Assembly (NCBI RefSeq): GCF_012933445.1 | Contig: NZ_JABBNC010000001.1 | Span: 248,001 to 312,000 of the forward strand | Reading direction: 5' to 3' | DNA from: Actinoplanes sp. TBRC 11911 | Lineage (GTDB): Bacteria; Actinomycetota; Actinomycetes; Mycobacteriales; Micromonosporaceae | Length of the DNA stretch: 64,000 nt | Part shown: one piece after another, positions 8,595 to 18,000 of the stretch | Numbering within the stretch: position 1 is the first letter of the stretch | Layout of the letters: the number at the start of each line of letters is the position of its first letter | Notes under the pieces: model-generated | Databases searched by the model: none | Seen by the model: only the letters and a program-made list of their open reading frames with translations | Told to the model about the DNA's origin: nothing | Translations under genes and position numbers: made by a program

Positions 8595-9605
8595 ATGCGA
8601 ACCAAGACGTTGCTGGCAGGTGCCCTGGCCGGCGCCACCGCCCTGACTCTGGTCGGCGGTTGCGCCGCCAAGGAGATCAAGGCCCTGGAACCGAAGCTCG
8701 AGCTGCGCAACGCCGCTCAGCAGCTGTCCGGCTCCCAGCAGGCCGGCTTCACCATCAAGCTCAGCGGCAAGCCCGAGGATCTGATCGCCGCCATCAAGCA
8801 GCAGGAGAAGACCGACGGCACCGCCGCGGCCGACAAGTTCGGCACGGATGACGAGACCATCGTCAAGCAGGTGTTCAACTCGTCGTTCACGGTGGCGTAC
8901 GACAAGGGTGGCGCGGGCGCCACGGACGACAAGTCGATGCTCGCCGCCACCATCGACGGCGTGACCGGCACCGAGCTGCGGGCCGTCGACGGCACGCTGT
9001 ACGTGAAGGCCCCGGTCACCGACCTGGCCGCCAAGTTCGGCGCCAAAGCCGCCGACGTCGCGGCGATCCGCGAGCAGGCCGCCGGCACGGTGCCCGGCCT
9101 GAGCGCGCTGTTCGACGGCAAGTGGGTGTCGGTGGACAGCAAGGAGCTGACCGGCCTGGCCGGCGCCGAGGCCGGCGTGCCGACTCCGAGCGCTCAGCAG
9201 GAGCAGGTGGTCAAGGAGCTGACGACCAGCGCCAACAACCTGCTCGACGGCGCCACCGTGGTCCGCGACAGCGCCGACGACAACCACATCGTCGTCACGT
9301 CGTCGACCGTCAAGGCGTACACGGAGGGCCAGCGCCTGGCCGACACCCTGCTCGGGAAGCTCGGCAACGAGCTGCCCAAGACGGCGCCCAAGGACCGGCC
9401 GATCGTCATGGACCTGTGGGTCGACAACGGCAAGTTCACCGCCGCCGAGATCAACCTGCTGCAGTTCGTGGACGGTGCCACCGGCCGCGTCGCGGTCCGG
9501 ATCGACGTGGCGTCCGGCCAGCCGATCGCGGCGCCCACCGGGGCGACCAAAATCGACACCAAGAGCCTGGCCGGGGCGATGGCGGGCCTGCCCACCCCTA
9601 AGTAG
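8595..9605 (+). CDS. Predicted lipoprotein
   Basis: 336 residues. The ATG at 8595 follows GATGGAG and gives a type II signal peptide with lipobox LVGGC (cysteine near residue 24). The mature protein is rich in Ala, Lys and Asp and predicted to be mixed alpha/beta. It has repeated stretches such as TELRAVDGTLYVKAPV and a late RVAVRIDVASGQPI strand. The overall pattern (small beta segments alternating with charged helices, attached outside the membrane) recalls LppX/LprG-like lipoproteins, but I do not recognise the family with confidence. It may be co-transcribed with the GGDEF gene upstream. A strong bidirectional terminator follows. Confidence 0.75.
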   Translation: MRTKTLLAGALAGATALTLVGGCAAKEIKALEPKLELRNAAQQLSGSQQAGFTIKLSGKPEDLIAAIKQQEKTDGTAAADKFGTDDETIVKQVFNSSFTVAYDKGGAGATDDKSMLAATIDGVTGTELRAVDGTLYVKAPVTDLAAKFGAKAADVAAIREQAAGTVPGLSALFDGKWVSVDSKELTGLAGAEAGVPTPSAQQEQVVKELTTSANNLLDGATVVRDSADDNHIVVTSSTVKAYTEGQRLADTLLGKLGNELPKTAPKDRPIVMDLWVDNGKFTAAEINLLQFVDGATGRVAVRIDVASGQPIAAPTGATKIDTKSLAGAMAGLPTPK

Positions 9606-9610
9606 TGAGA

Positions 9611-9642
9611 GAAAGGGATCCGGCCACCGCCGGATCCCTTTC
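9611..9642. terminator. Bidirectional terminator between convergent genes
   Basis: A perfect 13-bp stem (GAAAGGGATCCGG at 9611-9623, complement at 9630-9642) closes a 6-base loop. It lies exactly between the stop codons of the lipoprotein gene and the convergent sugar-binding protein gene. Each strand has an A/T-rich outer end, so it can work in both directions. Confidence 0.85.
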
Positions 9643-9647
9643 CTTCG

Positions 9648-10688
9648 TCAGCAGGATGCTTTGTAGACCGCGTCCTTCTGGTCGCCGTCGACGTTCTGCT
9701 GCGTGATGATCGAGAAGCCGGTCTGCACCGTCTTGGTGACCTGACCGCCGTCCAGCGCCGCGACCGCCTGGCCGAGACCAACGGTGCCGATGTAACCCGG
9801 CTGCTGCGCGATCAGCGCCTGCACGGTGCCGTCGCGAAGCGCCTTCACCTGCTCCGGGCCGGCGTCGAAGCCGATCACGTTGACCTTGCCCTTCTTACCG
9901 GCCTGCTGGATGCCGGTCGCCGAACCCTGCGCCGCGAACAGGTTCGCCGCGAACACACCGACGATCTCCGGGTCCTTCTGCAGGGCCGCGGTGACCAGTT
10001 GAGCCGCCGTGGCCGGGTCGTTGTGCGAGTACTGCACGCCGACGTAGGGGTACTTGCCGTCCGCCGTGGCCGCGTCCGAGAAACCCTTCACCCGCGCGTC
10101 CGTGGTGGAGATACCGGGGTCGACCGAGATCGCCAGGACCTTGCCGCCCTGCGGCGCCAGCTGCTTGATCGCGTCGAACGCCGCCTTGCCGCCGCCCTCG
10201 TTGTCCGAGGCGATCGCGGAGACCGCGTACGACGGGTCCTCGGTGGTGGTGTCCACCAGCACGATCTTCGTGCCGGCCTGGGCGGCCGCGGCGAGCGGGG
10301 CCTGCATGGCCTTCACGTCGGTCGGCGCGATCAGGATCGCGTCCGGCTTCGCGTTCACCGCCGAGTCGAAGATCGGCTTCTGCAGGGTCGGGTCGAACTT
10401 CTGCGGGCCCTGCGTGTTCACGGTGACGCCGAGTTTCTGCGCCTCCGCCTGGATGCCGCACTGCATGGTGATGTAGAACGGGTCGCCCTGAACGCCCTGA
10501 ATGAAGGTGATCTTGTAGTTCTTGGTCGCCTTGTCCGGCAACGGGATCTGCGGGCCGGCCGATGCCGAGGGCGTCGCGGCGACGACACCGCCGGTCCCGG
10601 AGTCCGAATCGGTGGGCTTGGTCGAGGAGCATCCGGCCGCGGTGATCGCGGCCGCTGCGACAATGCCGATAACTATGCGCCGGTTCAT
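9648..10688 (-). CDS. Sugar ABC transporter substrate-binding lipoprotein
   Basis: 346 residues, lipobox ITAAGC (cysteine near residue 20), then a Ser/Thr/Pro linker and a periplasmic-binding-protein fold of the ribose/D-ribose type (Peripla_BP_4). Recognisable segments are ITFIQGVQGDPFYITMQCGI, PDAILIAPTDVKAM, ASDNEGGG and VIGFDAGPEQVKAL. It would capture a sugar outside the membrane and deliver it to the permease at 10685-11743. Its start codon overlaps the permease stop (ATGA), so it is the last gene of an ATPase-permease-binding protein operon. The exact sugar is not evident; ribose, xylose or fructose-type ligands fit the family. Confidence 0.9.
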   Translation of the reverse strand: MNRRIVIGIVAAAAITAAGCSSTKPTDSDSGTGGVVAATPSASAGPQIPLPDKATKNYKITFIQGVQGDPFYITMQCGIQAEAQKLGVTVNTQGPQKFDPTLQKPIFDSAVNAKPDAILIAPTDVKAMQAPLAAAAQAGTKIVLVDTTTEDPSYAVSAIASDNEGGGKAAFDAIKQLAPQGGKVLAISVDPGISTTDARVKGFSDAATADGKYPYVGVQYSHNDPATAAQLVTAALQKDPEIVGVFAANLFAAQGSATGIQQAGKKGKVNVIGFDAGPEQVKALRDGTVQALIAQQPGYIGTVGLGQAVAALDGGQVTKTVQTGFSIITQQNVDGDQKDAVYKASC

Positions 10689-11743
10689 ACGTTATGCCTC
10701 CCCTTGCGTGTGCTTTTCGCGCCGCGTTGGGCCGCCGCGCGGCGAGACTGGTCGACGTAGACCGCGGCGATCAGCACGGCGCCGACGGCCACGCCCTGCC
10801 AGAACGGGTCCACCCCGATGATCACGAAGCCGGACTGCAGGACTGCGGGGATGAAGAGGCCGACGACGGTGCCGAACATCGAGCCGTAGCCGCCGAAGAT
10901 CGAGGTGCCGCCGATCACGACGGCGGCGATGACGTTGAGGTTGGTCAGCGATTGGCCGCCGATCGTCGTGGTGCCGAACTGGGCCAGATACATGACCGCG
11001 CCGACGCCGGCGAGCAGGCCGGTCAGCAGGTAGACCCACATCAGGTGGCGGTTGACGCGGATGCCCACGCGTCGTGCCGCTTCCTGGTTCGATCCGATGG
11101 CGTACGTGTGCCGCCCGAACCTGGTGCGGTGCAGCGCGATGCCGCCGATCACCACGATCACCAGCGCCAGCAGCGGCAGGGCGGGCACTCCCGCGATACG
11201 CGTATAAATCCCGAAATCCGTCAGCGAAGTGGCGTCGACCGCGATATTGACACCCTTGCTGAGCACGTACGCCAGTCCGAGCGCGGCGGACAGGGTGCCG
11301 AGCGTGACGATGAGGGCCGGGATCTTCGCCATCGCGATCAGGAACCCGTTGAGCCACCCCCACGCGGCGCCGGCCACGATCGCGGCGAGAATGCCGACCA
11401 CCACCACGCCGGCGCCGTCACCACCCATCGCGGACATCAGCTTGGCCGAGATGACCGAGGCGAAGACGAGGACCGACCCGATCGACAGGTCGATGCCCGA
11501 GGTGATGATCACGAAGGTCATCCCCACCCCGAGCACCGCCAGCACGGCCAGGTTCTGGCTGATCAGCGAAAAGTTGTTGGCGGACAGGAAGCGCCGGCCA
11601 CCCACGATCGAGAAGAACGCGACGATCAGCACCAGAACACCGAGAATCCAGACCGCTTGCGTACGCGCGAGCCGCTGCCACACCGTGCCCGAGTCATCAT
11701 CGAGCTCGGTGCGGACATCCGCCGTCGTCGTGGCCGTGGTCAT
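10685..11743 (-). CDS. Sugar ABC transporter permease (RbsC-like)
   Basis: 352 residues with about ten hydrophobic segments. The branched-chain/ribose permease (BPD_transp_2) pattern is clear: MTFVIITSGIDLSIGSVLV, an RRVGIRVNRHL cytoplasmic coupling loop, and VVIGGTSIFGGYGSMFGT. The ATG at 11743 overlaps the stop of the ATPase gene (ATGA). The frame stays open upstream through the ATPase gene, but that is only another frame of that gene. The first 35 residues are a charged cytoplasmic tail rich in Thr and Asp. Confidence 0.92.
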   Translation of the reverse strand: MTTATTTADVRTELDDDSGTVWQRLARTQAVWILGVLVLIVAFFSIVGGRRFLSANNFSLISQNLAVLAVLGVGMTFVIITSGIDLSIGSVLVFASVISAKLMSAMGGDGAGVVVVGILAAIVAGAAWGWLNGFLIAMAKIPALIVTLGTLSAALGLAYVLSKGVNIAVDATSLTDFGIYTRIAGVPALPLLALVIVVIGGIALHRTRFGRHTYAIGSNQEAARRVGIRVNRHLMWVYLLTGLLAGVGAVMYLAQFGTTTIGGQSLTNLNVIAAVVIGGTSIFGGYGSMFGTVVGLFIPAVLQSGFVIIGVDPFWQGVAVGAVLIAAVYVDQSRRAAAQRGAKSTRKGRHNV

Positions 11744-12510
11744 GCCGCGTTCTCCGTGTGCTGGAAGTCGAGGGCGCCGGTCATGGCGCCGACAAGCTGC
11801 TCGACGTTGGTGTCCTTGCCCGCGTAGGTGGCGACGCGCCGGCCGAGCCGGAGCACCTGGACGCGGTCGGCGATCTCCAGCACCTCGGGCATCGAGTGCG
11901 AGATCAGCACCACCGCGACGCCCCGGTCGCGGATCCGTTTGATGGAGTCGAGGACGTTGCGGGTCTGCACCACGCCCAGCGCGGCGGTCGGCTCGTCCAG
12001 GAAGATGACCTTGCTGGCCCACTGCATGGCGCGGGCGATGGCGATCTGCTGCCGCTGGCCGCCGGACATCTCGCCGACCGGGGCGTTCAGCGCGCGCACG
12101 GTGCCGCCGAGATCGGCCAGACCCGTGCGGGTCCGGTCCCGCATCTCCTTGTTGTCCATGAAGCCGAACCAGCCGAGCACGCCCTTCGCCGGGATCTCGC
12201 GGCCCAGGAACATGTTCTGCGCCGGGTTGAGATGCGGCGCGAGCGCCAGGTCCTGGTGCACCACCTCGATGCCGAACCGGCTGGCCTCGGCCGGCGAGTC
12301 CAGCACGATCGCCCGGCCCTCGAACTGGACGACACCGGCGTCCAGCGCCAGGTTGCCGGTGAGCGCCTTGACCAAGGTGGATTTCCCGGCGCCGTTGTCC
12401 CCGATCAGGGCGACCACCTCGCCCGCCTCGACGTCGAAGTCGGCGCCGTTGAGAGCCATCACATGACCGAACGACCGGGACAGGCCCTCGGCTGTGAGGA
12501 CTGCTGCCAC
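11740..12510 (-). CDS. Sugar ABC transporter ATP-binding protein (single domain)
   Basis: 256 residues. Walker A GDNGAGKST, signature MSGGQRQQIAIARAM, Walker B VIFLDEPTAALG and the switch histidine in LISHSM are all intact. Unlike RbsA or XylG, which carry two ATPase domains, this has only one, as in the FrcA-type fructose importer, so it presumably acts as a homodimer. The GTG start is preceded by GGAGGTG. It is the first gene of the three-gene importer, and two LacI-type operators lie 84-199 bases upstream. Confidence 0.92.
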   Translation of the reverse strand: MAAVLTAEGLSRSFGHVMALNGADFDVEAGEVVALIGDNGAGKSTLVKALTGNLALDAGVVQFEGRAIVLDSPAEASRFGIEVVHQDLALAPHLNPAQNMFLGREIPAKGVLGWFGFMDNKEMRDRTRTGLADLGGTVRALNAPVGEMSGGQRQQIAIARAMQWASKVIFLDEPTAALGVVQTRNVLDSIKRIRDRGVAVVLISHSMPEVLEIADRVQVLRLGRRVATYAGKDTNVEQLVGAMTGALDFQHTENAA

Positions 12511-12593
12511 GCTGCACCTCCGTCTGTTCGCGCCGCTGTCGCTTTCGTAACCATCCGGAAATATTTGGCCTGGGCGCCAGCGTGCGCTGTCGC

Positions 12594-12607
12594 TGACAGC
12601 GCTGTCA
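12594..12607. promoter_or_regulatory. LacI-type operator 1 (perfect palindrome)
   Basis: TGACAGCGCTGTCA is a perfect 14-bp palindrome with the central CG typical of LacI-family operators. It sits 84 bases upstream of the sugar ABC ATPase start, in the right place to control that operon. No LacI-family gene is in the window. Confidence 0.7.
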
Positions 12608-12695
12608 ATGGATCAGCCCGGGGAGAGATCGAACCGAGTCCGTGGGAGCGTTCTATCTGCTGATCTAGCACGCCCGGCCGGTCGGCGAGGCCCGC

Positions 12696-12709
12696 TGACA
12701 TCGCTGTCT
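12696..12709. promoter_or_regulatory. LacI-type operator 2 (imperfect copy)
   Basis: TGACATCGCTGTCT matches operator 1 at 12 of 14 positions and lies about 100 bases further upstream. Paired sites would allow co-operative binding or looping. It could also affect the divergent gene that starts at 12962. Confidence 0.55.
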
Positions 12710-12961
12710 GCACCGGCACCAGGTATTTACCTTGATCACTTCCGGTTGCTAATGTCCTCGGCCCCGCGTGATCGAATTCGGGGTCCAGCGGTTTTGGCAT
12801 TCGACGGCGCTTGTGGCGCGAATCGCGATCCGCGATAATCCCGCATTCCGGCTATTCTTTTGATGCGGCCGCGACTGCCGGGAAAGCGACCGGGACGTCA
12901 CTGTACGTTTTCCTCCCGATCCGAGACAATGATGTCTCGTCAGGTCACGGAGGGCTGCTTT

Positions 12962-15055
12962 ATGGCGACGCAACCTCTCCCGCCTCCACCGGACAGTGCG
13001 GCCGGTGAGGTTCGTAACGGGGTCACCATCGGCATTCTGGCCGCGTTACCCGTCGAGGGCGCCGCGATGGCCAGCCTCATCGACGACGAGCGCCCGCTCA
13101 TGCATGCCGAGGACCCGAACCACTACGTCGTCGGCACCCTGCCGAGCAACGACGCGGGCCGCCCGCACGGCGTGGCGATGGCGGTGCTCTCGCAGGACGG
13201 CACCCGGCACGCGGCGGCGCGCTGCGCCAACCTCTTGCGCACGTTCCCTAACGTCCATTGTGTGGTCATGGTCGGCATCGCGGGCGGCATTCCCAACGTG
13301 GCCGCGCCGGAAAAGCACGTCCGCCTCGGCGACGTCGTGGTGGCCACCCAGATCGTCGACTACGGCGCCTACCAGCAGGAGCGCGGGCAACGCCGATCCC
13401 GCCGCCCCCCGGAGGGGCTGATCTCCCGCCGCCTGCTGCGGGCCGCCACGGATCTGCAGATGGCCGCGGCGCGCGAACGCCGCCCGTGGGAGAAATGGCT
13501 CGATCCCGATCAGACACCGGCGGCGGCCCAGTTCCCGCGGCCGTCCGGCGACACCGACGTCATCACGGTCCACGGGATCCGGGTCGACCATCCGGACCGG
13601 GCCGAATCCGGCCACCCCGCGGCGAATCCGAAGATTCATCACGGCGCCGTCGGATCCGCCGACGTGCTGATGCGCGACGAAACGGTGCGCGACGACTTGA
13701 GCGCCGAACACCACGGCCTGGTGGCGGTCGAGATGGAGGGCTCGGGAATCGCGGCCGGCACGGCGGAACACGAAATCAGCTGGTTCATGGTGCGTGGTAT
13801 AGCCGACTATTCCGCGAGCGGCAAGAACGACAAATGGCACAAGTACGCGTCCTATGCGGCGGCCGCCTATTTGCGCACGCTGCTCGAACAGGCCCAGCCC
13901 GTCCGCGTGCTCCCGCAGGTGCCGGTCGAACGGCAGGACGAGATCCACGCGCTGATGAGTCGCGTCCCGCCGGAGACGGATCTGCGCGCGGCCTGGGAGC
14001 ACGCGGCGGCCGACCTGCCCGGGCCGACGTCCGACCACCTGCGCAACCCGTCCGCGGCCTTCCACTACCTCGCCGACCACAACACCGGCCCGAACGGCCT
14101 GGCCCGCCCGCTCGTGTTCGTCGACAGCCTCGCCGACCAGCTCACCGACGAGGATCTGGCGGGCGAGCTGCACCGCTGGGTGGAGCGGCAGGCCACCGCG
14201 ATGCGCTCCGAGGAGGCGCTGACCCGCTGGCGGTCACGCGCACCCGCGTCGGCGCGGCGGCCGGAGGCCAATCCGTGCCTGCTGATCGAGATCGAGGCGG
14301 TCGGCATCGATCGGAGCCGCTGCCGGATCGTCTCCTACATCCAGGACCGCAGCGGGCCGTGGCACCCGCGGCGGTGGCCCGACGAGCCCATCACGGTCGC
14401 CATCGACAAGGCGGACCGCGTGGTCGGACGGCTGGTCGACCGCGCCGAACGCGAGGAGTGGAGCACCAGCGAGACCGCCCCCACCATCGAGTTCCTGCTC
14501 CCGCGAGGGCTGGTGAACCTGCCCGTCGAGTGGTGGACGTCGCGGATGAGCATGGGCCCCGCCTTCCCGCTCTGTGTCGCGTACACGGTCGCCGTGCGCA
14601 GCCTGGAACGGATGCGGCACGTGGATCGCCCTCGGCTGTGGAGCATCCGGTGGCGGGCGCTGACGAGCGACCCGTTCGCCGGACGCGTGTTCTGGGGCCG
14701 GAACCCCGACGACGGCGAGCAGCTCGCCGAATGGGAGATCGAGCTCGGCAACGACGACAGCATCGCCGCCGTCGTGCTCAGCAGCCCGCCCGACGAGTGG
14801 CCCGGCTCGGCCGAGATGATCAGTGCCGTGGTGCTCGGGGTGCCGGTCATCCTCTGGGACCGCCGCGCGCCCCGGTCGCGCGACGCCGACGCGCAGTTGC
14901 ACGGGCTGATCGACGACGGCCCGTCCGACCTGCGCTCGCGCACCAAGGCGTTGCGGTCGCAGGCCGCCGCGGGCGTTACGCATCCCGGCCGCTACGTCGC
15001 GCTGATGTGGGACAACCCGAAGCGGCTGATCGCGGTGGAAGAGGGTGCGGCATGA
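12962..15055 (+). CDS. Nucleoside phosphorylase-like / VMAP-C domain protein
   Basis: 697 residues. The ATG at 12962 has an ideal site (GGAGGG, 7-base spacing); an upstream in-frame ATG at 12860 lacks one. Residues about 20-305 are a purine/MTA-SAH nucleosidase-type phosphorylase domain (VTIGILAALPVEGAAM, VGIAGGIP, and VAVEMEGSG, the usual Met-Glu ribose-binding site). A helical linker follows (about 320-410). The C-terminal 270 residues look like a VMAP-C domain (vWA-MoxR-associated protein C-terminal), with LLIEIEAVGIDRSRCRIVSY and FLLPRGLVNLPVEWW. VMAP proteins belong to NTP-dependent conflict systems described in bacteria, where the N-terminal domain is the effector. Here the effector would act on a nucleoside or nucleotide. 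The stop overlaps the next start (ATGA). Confidence 0.8.
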   Translation: MATQPLPPPPDSAAGEVRNGVTIGILAALPVEGAAMASLIDDERPLMHAEDPNHYVVGTLPSNDAGRPHGVAMAVLSQDGTRHAAARCANLLRTFPNVHCVVMVGIAGGIPNVAAPEKHVRLGDVVVATQIVDYGAYQQERGQRRSRRPPEGLISRRLLRAATDLQMAAARERRPWEKWLDPDQTPAAAQFPRPSGDTDVITVHGIRVDHPDRAESGHPAANPKIHHGAVGSADVLMRDETVRDDLSAEHHGLVAVEMEGSGIAAGTAEHEISWFMVRGIADYSASGKNDKWHKYASYAAAAYLRTLLEQAQPVRVLPQVPVERQDEIHALMSRVPPETDLRAAWEHAAADLPGPTSDHLRNPSAAFHYLADHNTGPNGLARPLVFVDSLADQLTDEDLAGELHRWVERQATAMRSEEALTRWRSRAPASARRPEANPCLLIEIEAVGIDRSRCRIVSYIQDRSGPWHPRRWPDEPITVAIDKADRVVGRLVDRAEREEWSTSETAPTIEFLLPRGLVNLPVEWWTSRMSMGPAFPLCVAYTVAVRSLERMRHVDRPRLWSIRWRALTSDPFAGRVFWGRNPDDGEQLAEWEIELGNDDSIAAVVLSSPPDEWPGSAEMISAVVLGVPVILWDRRAPRSRDADAQLHGLIDDGPSDLRSRTKALRSQAAAGVTHPGRYVALMWDNPKRLIAVEEGAA

Positions 15056-18000
15056 CGACGCCCAGCCCGTTCGGGGTGCCCCCGCTGGCCGAACCGGATC
15101 TGCTGGCCGGCGCGCTGCGCGGGCTCGGGCCGCAGCCGATGAGCCTGGCCTTCGTGGTCGACGAGGGCCCGACCATGCCGGTGTGGGAACCGACCGTGAC
15201 GGCCTTCCGCGAGGTGCTCGAGTCGGTGTTCGCCGAGGTCCGCGCGTACTCGTTGCAGTCGTTCCAGGACGCCTCGCCGTCGCGGGCGGCCCTGACCGGA
15301 CGCCTCGTGCTGGTGCTGACCGACGGGCTCGACAACTTCTGGGGCGGCCAGGCCGCGGCGTCGTTGCTGCAGACCTGGGGCCGGACGGCTCCGGTCGCCA
15401 TCGTCAACCCCTACCCCGAGGACCGGTGGTACCGCTCGCATCTGGGTCCGCGGCTGCTGCAGGTGGCCGGCACCCGTCCGCTGGCGCCGAACGCCGCGCT
15501 GCGCGTGCAGGAACCGGATCGGTGGCGCGACCCCTTCGAGCCGGCGTACGAGGACCCCGCGGTCGTGGTGCCGCTGCTCGAGCTCAGCCCGCGCTGGCTG
15601 CGCTGGTGGACGGGCCTGGTGGCCGAGCCGACCGGCGACTGGCTCGACGCCGTCGTCTACGTCGCGGACCCGTCCCGCGCGACCGGCACCGGCGGGACGG
15701 ACACCGCCGAGGTGGCCGGCGACCAGCTCGTGCGCCGCTTCCGGGAGGAGGCGCCGCCGAAGGCGTTCCAGCTCGCCACCTACCTCGCCGCGGCGCCGCT
15801 CGAGATGCCGGTGCTGCGCGCCATCCAGAGCCTGCTGCTGCCCGATTCGAAGCCGTTCCACCTGGCCGAGGTGGTCACCAGCCCATTGCTCGACCACGCC
15901 GGCGCCGCGCTGTCGTTCCGGGCCGGGGCGCGGGAGGCGCTGCTGGCGTGCGCCCGGCGCGACGAGACCGTCCGCGTCATCGAGGTGCTCAGCGGCTACT
16001 ACGGCGGCCGGGTGCCCGCCGTGCAGACGCTGTACCGCGCGCTGGAGGCGCCGGACGAGGTCCCGGACAACCCGGTGACCGCCGAGACCCTCCCGTTCGT
16101 GGCGGTCGAGCTGGCCGTGCTGCGCGCCCTGGCGGGCGATTATGCCCTTCGAGCCGTACGCCTCGACGCCGCGATGGCCGAGTTCCGGCAGCGCCAGGAC
16201 GAGCCCCGCCCGGTGGTACCGCTGACCGAGTTGCCGCTCACGAGTCCGCCGGTGCCCGCCGAGGAGCCGCCGCTGGGCCCGGGCGGCGACACCTTCTCGA
16301 TCAGCCGCCTGCTCGGTGGCGCCGAACGGTCGGTGTCCCAGGAAACGGTCTGGGGCAACGTTCCGCCGCGCAACGCCGACTTCACCGGACGCGACGACCT
16401 GCTGGTCGCGCTGGAGGAACGGCTGCGCACCCAACGCGTGACAGCGGTCCTGCCGCAGGCGCTGCACGGCGCGGGCGGCGTCGGCAAATCCCAGATCGCC
16501 ACCGAGTACGCGTACCGGCACCGCGCCGACTACGAGGTGGTGTGGTGGATCCCGTCCGAGCAGCCGGCGCAGATCCTGCGCGCCCTGATCGAGCTGGGCG
16601 AGACGCTGGGGCTCAACGTCGGCCCCGAGGCGAACACCGCCGTCCCCGCGGTGCAGGAGGCGCTTCGGGCCGGACGGCCGTACCCCAATTGGCTGTTGAT
16701 CTTCGACAACGCGGAGACCCTGGAGTCGGTCCGGCCCTATCTGCCGCAGGGCGGCACCGGCCGGGTGCTCGTCACCTCACGCAACGAGCAGTGGAGCGAC
16801 ATCGCCGACGCGTTGCAGATCGACGTCTTCAACCGTGCGGAAAGCATCGAACTGCTGCGCAAGCACAACCCGGACATCTCCATCGAGGACGCCGATCGGC
16901 TGGCGGCGCTGCTGGACGACCTGCCGCTGGCGATCGGGCAGGCGACGGCCTGGCGGGCCACCACGCACATGCCGATCGAGGAGTATCTGCGGCTGCTCGC
17001 CGAGAAGCGCGAGGCACTGCGCGGACAGGCCGCGGCGCCCGGCTACGAGCTCGCCGTGGCCGCCGCCTGGACGGTGGCGCTGGACCGTCTCGGACAGGAG
17101 AATCCGGCCGCGTTGCAGATGCTGCAGGCCTGTTCGTTCCTCGCCCCGGAGCCGATCTCCCGCGAGCTGTTCCTCGGCCCGCGAACGCCGCCGATCTCGC
17201 CGGAACTGGACGCCACGCTGCAGAACCCGAGCCGGCTCAACCAGGCGCTCCGCGACATCCAGCGGTACGGGCTGGCCCGCATCGACTACCGCGACAATTC
17301 GATCCAGCTGCACCGGCTGGTGAAGACGGTGCTGGTCAGCCAGCTCACCGAGCAGCAGCGGATGGACATGCAACACGCGGCCCACATGCTGCTCGCCGGC
17401 GGCAACCCCGGAAACCCGGATCTCGAGAACTATTGGCCGCGATACCACGCCCTGCTCCCCCATGTCGTCGCCTCCGACGCGGTGGGATGCGAGGACGACT
17501 GGGCGCGCCAGCTGGTCCTGCACATCATCGAGTTCTACTACTACTGGGGTGACCACAACGGCTGCCGCGACTTCGCCGAGAAGGTGGTCGCGCAATGGCG
17601 CAAGAGCCTCGGCCGCGACGACCCGCAGACCCTCAAGGCCGCGCGGTGGCTCGGCTTCGTGCAACGCACGCTGGGCAACTTCCAGGAGGCCGCGAGGATC
17701 AACGCGGATTCGCTGGACCGGCTGCGACTCCTTCTGGGGCCGGACGACGAGGAGACCCTCGACGCGATGGCGCTGGTCGCCGCGGATCTCCGCGCGGCCG
17801 GCGCGTTCACGGCGGCCCGCGATCTGGACCAGGAGGTGCTCACCTCCTGCCTGGCCGCGTTCGGGCCGGATTACCCCAGCACCCTGACCGCGGCACACAG
17901 CCTGGGAGTCAGCTTGCGGCTGACCGGCGAGTTCCGGGCCGCGTTGGTGCGCGACGCGGAGACCTCCCGCCGCCGCTCCGACGTGCTCGGCACCAACCAC

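Noticed and set aside
13258..15051. Upstream extension of the vWA/NB-ARC/TPR frame
   Set aside because: Arg/Gly/Pro-rich shadow of the VMAP gene; the ATGA junction at 15052 gives the real start.
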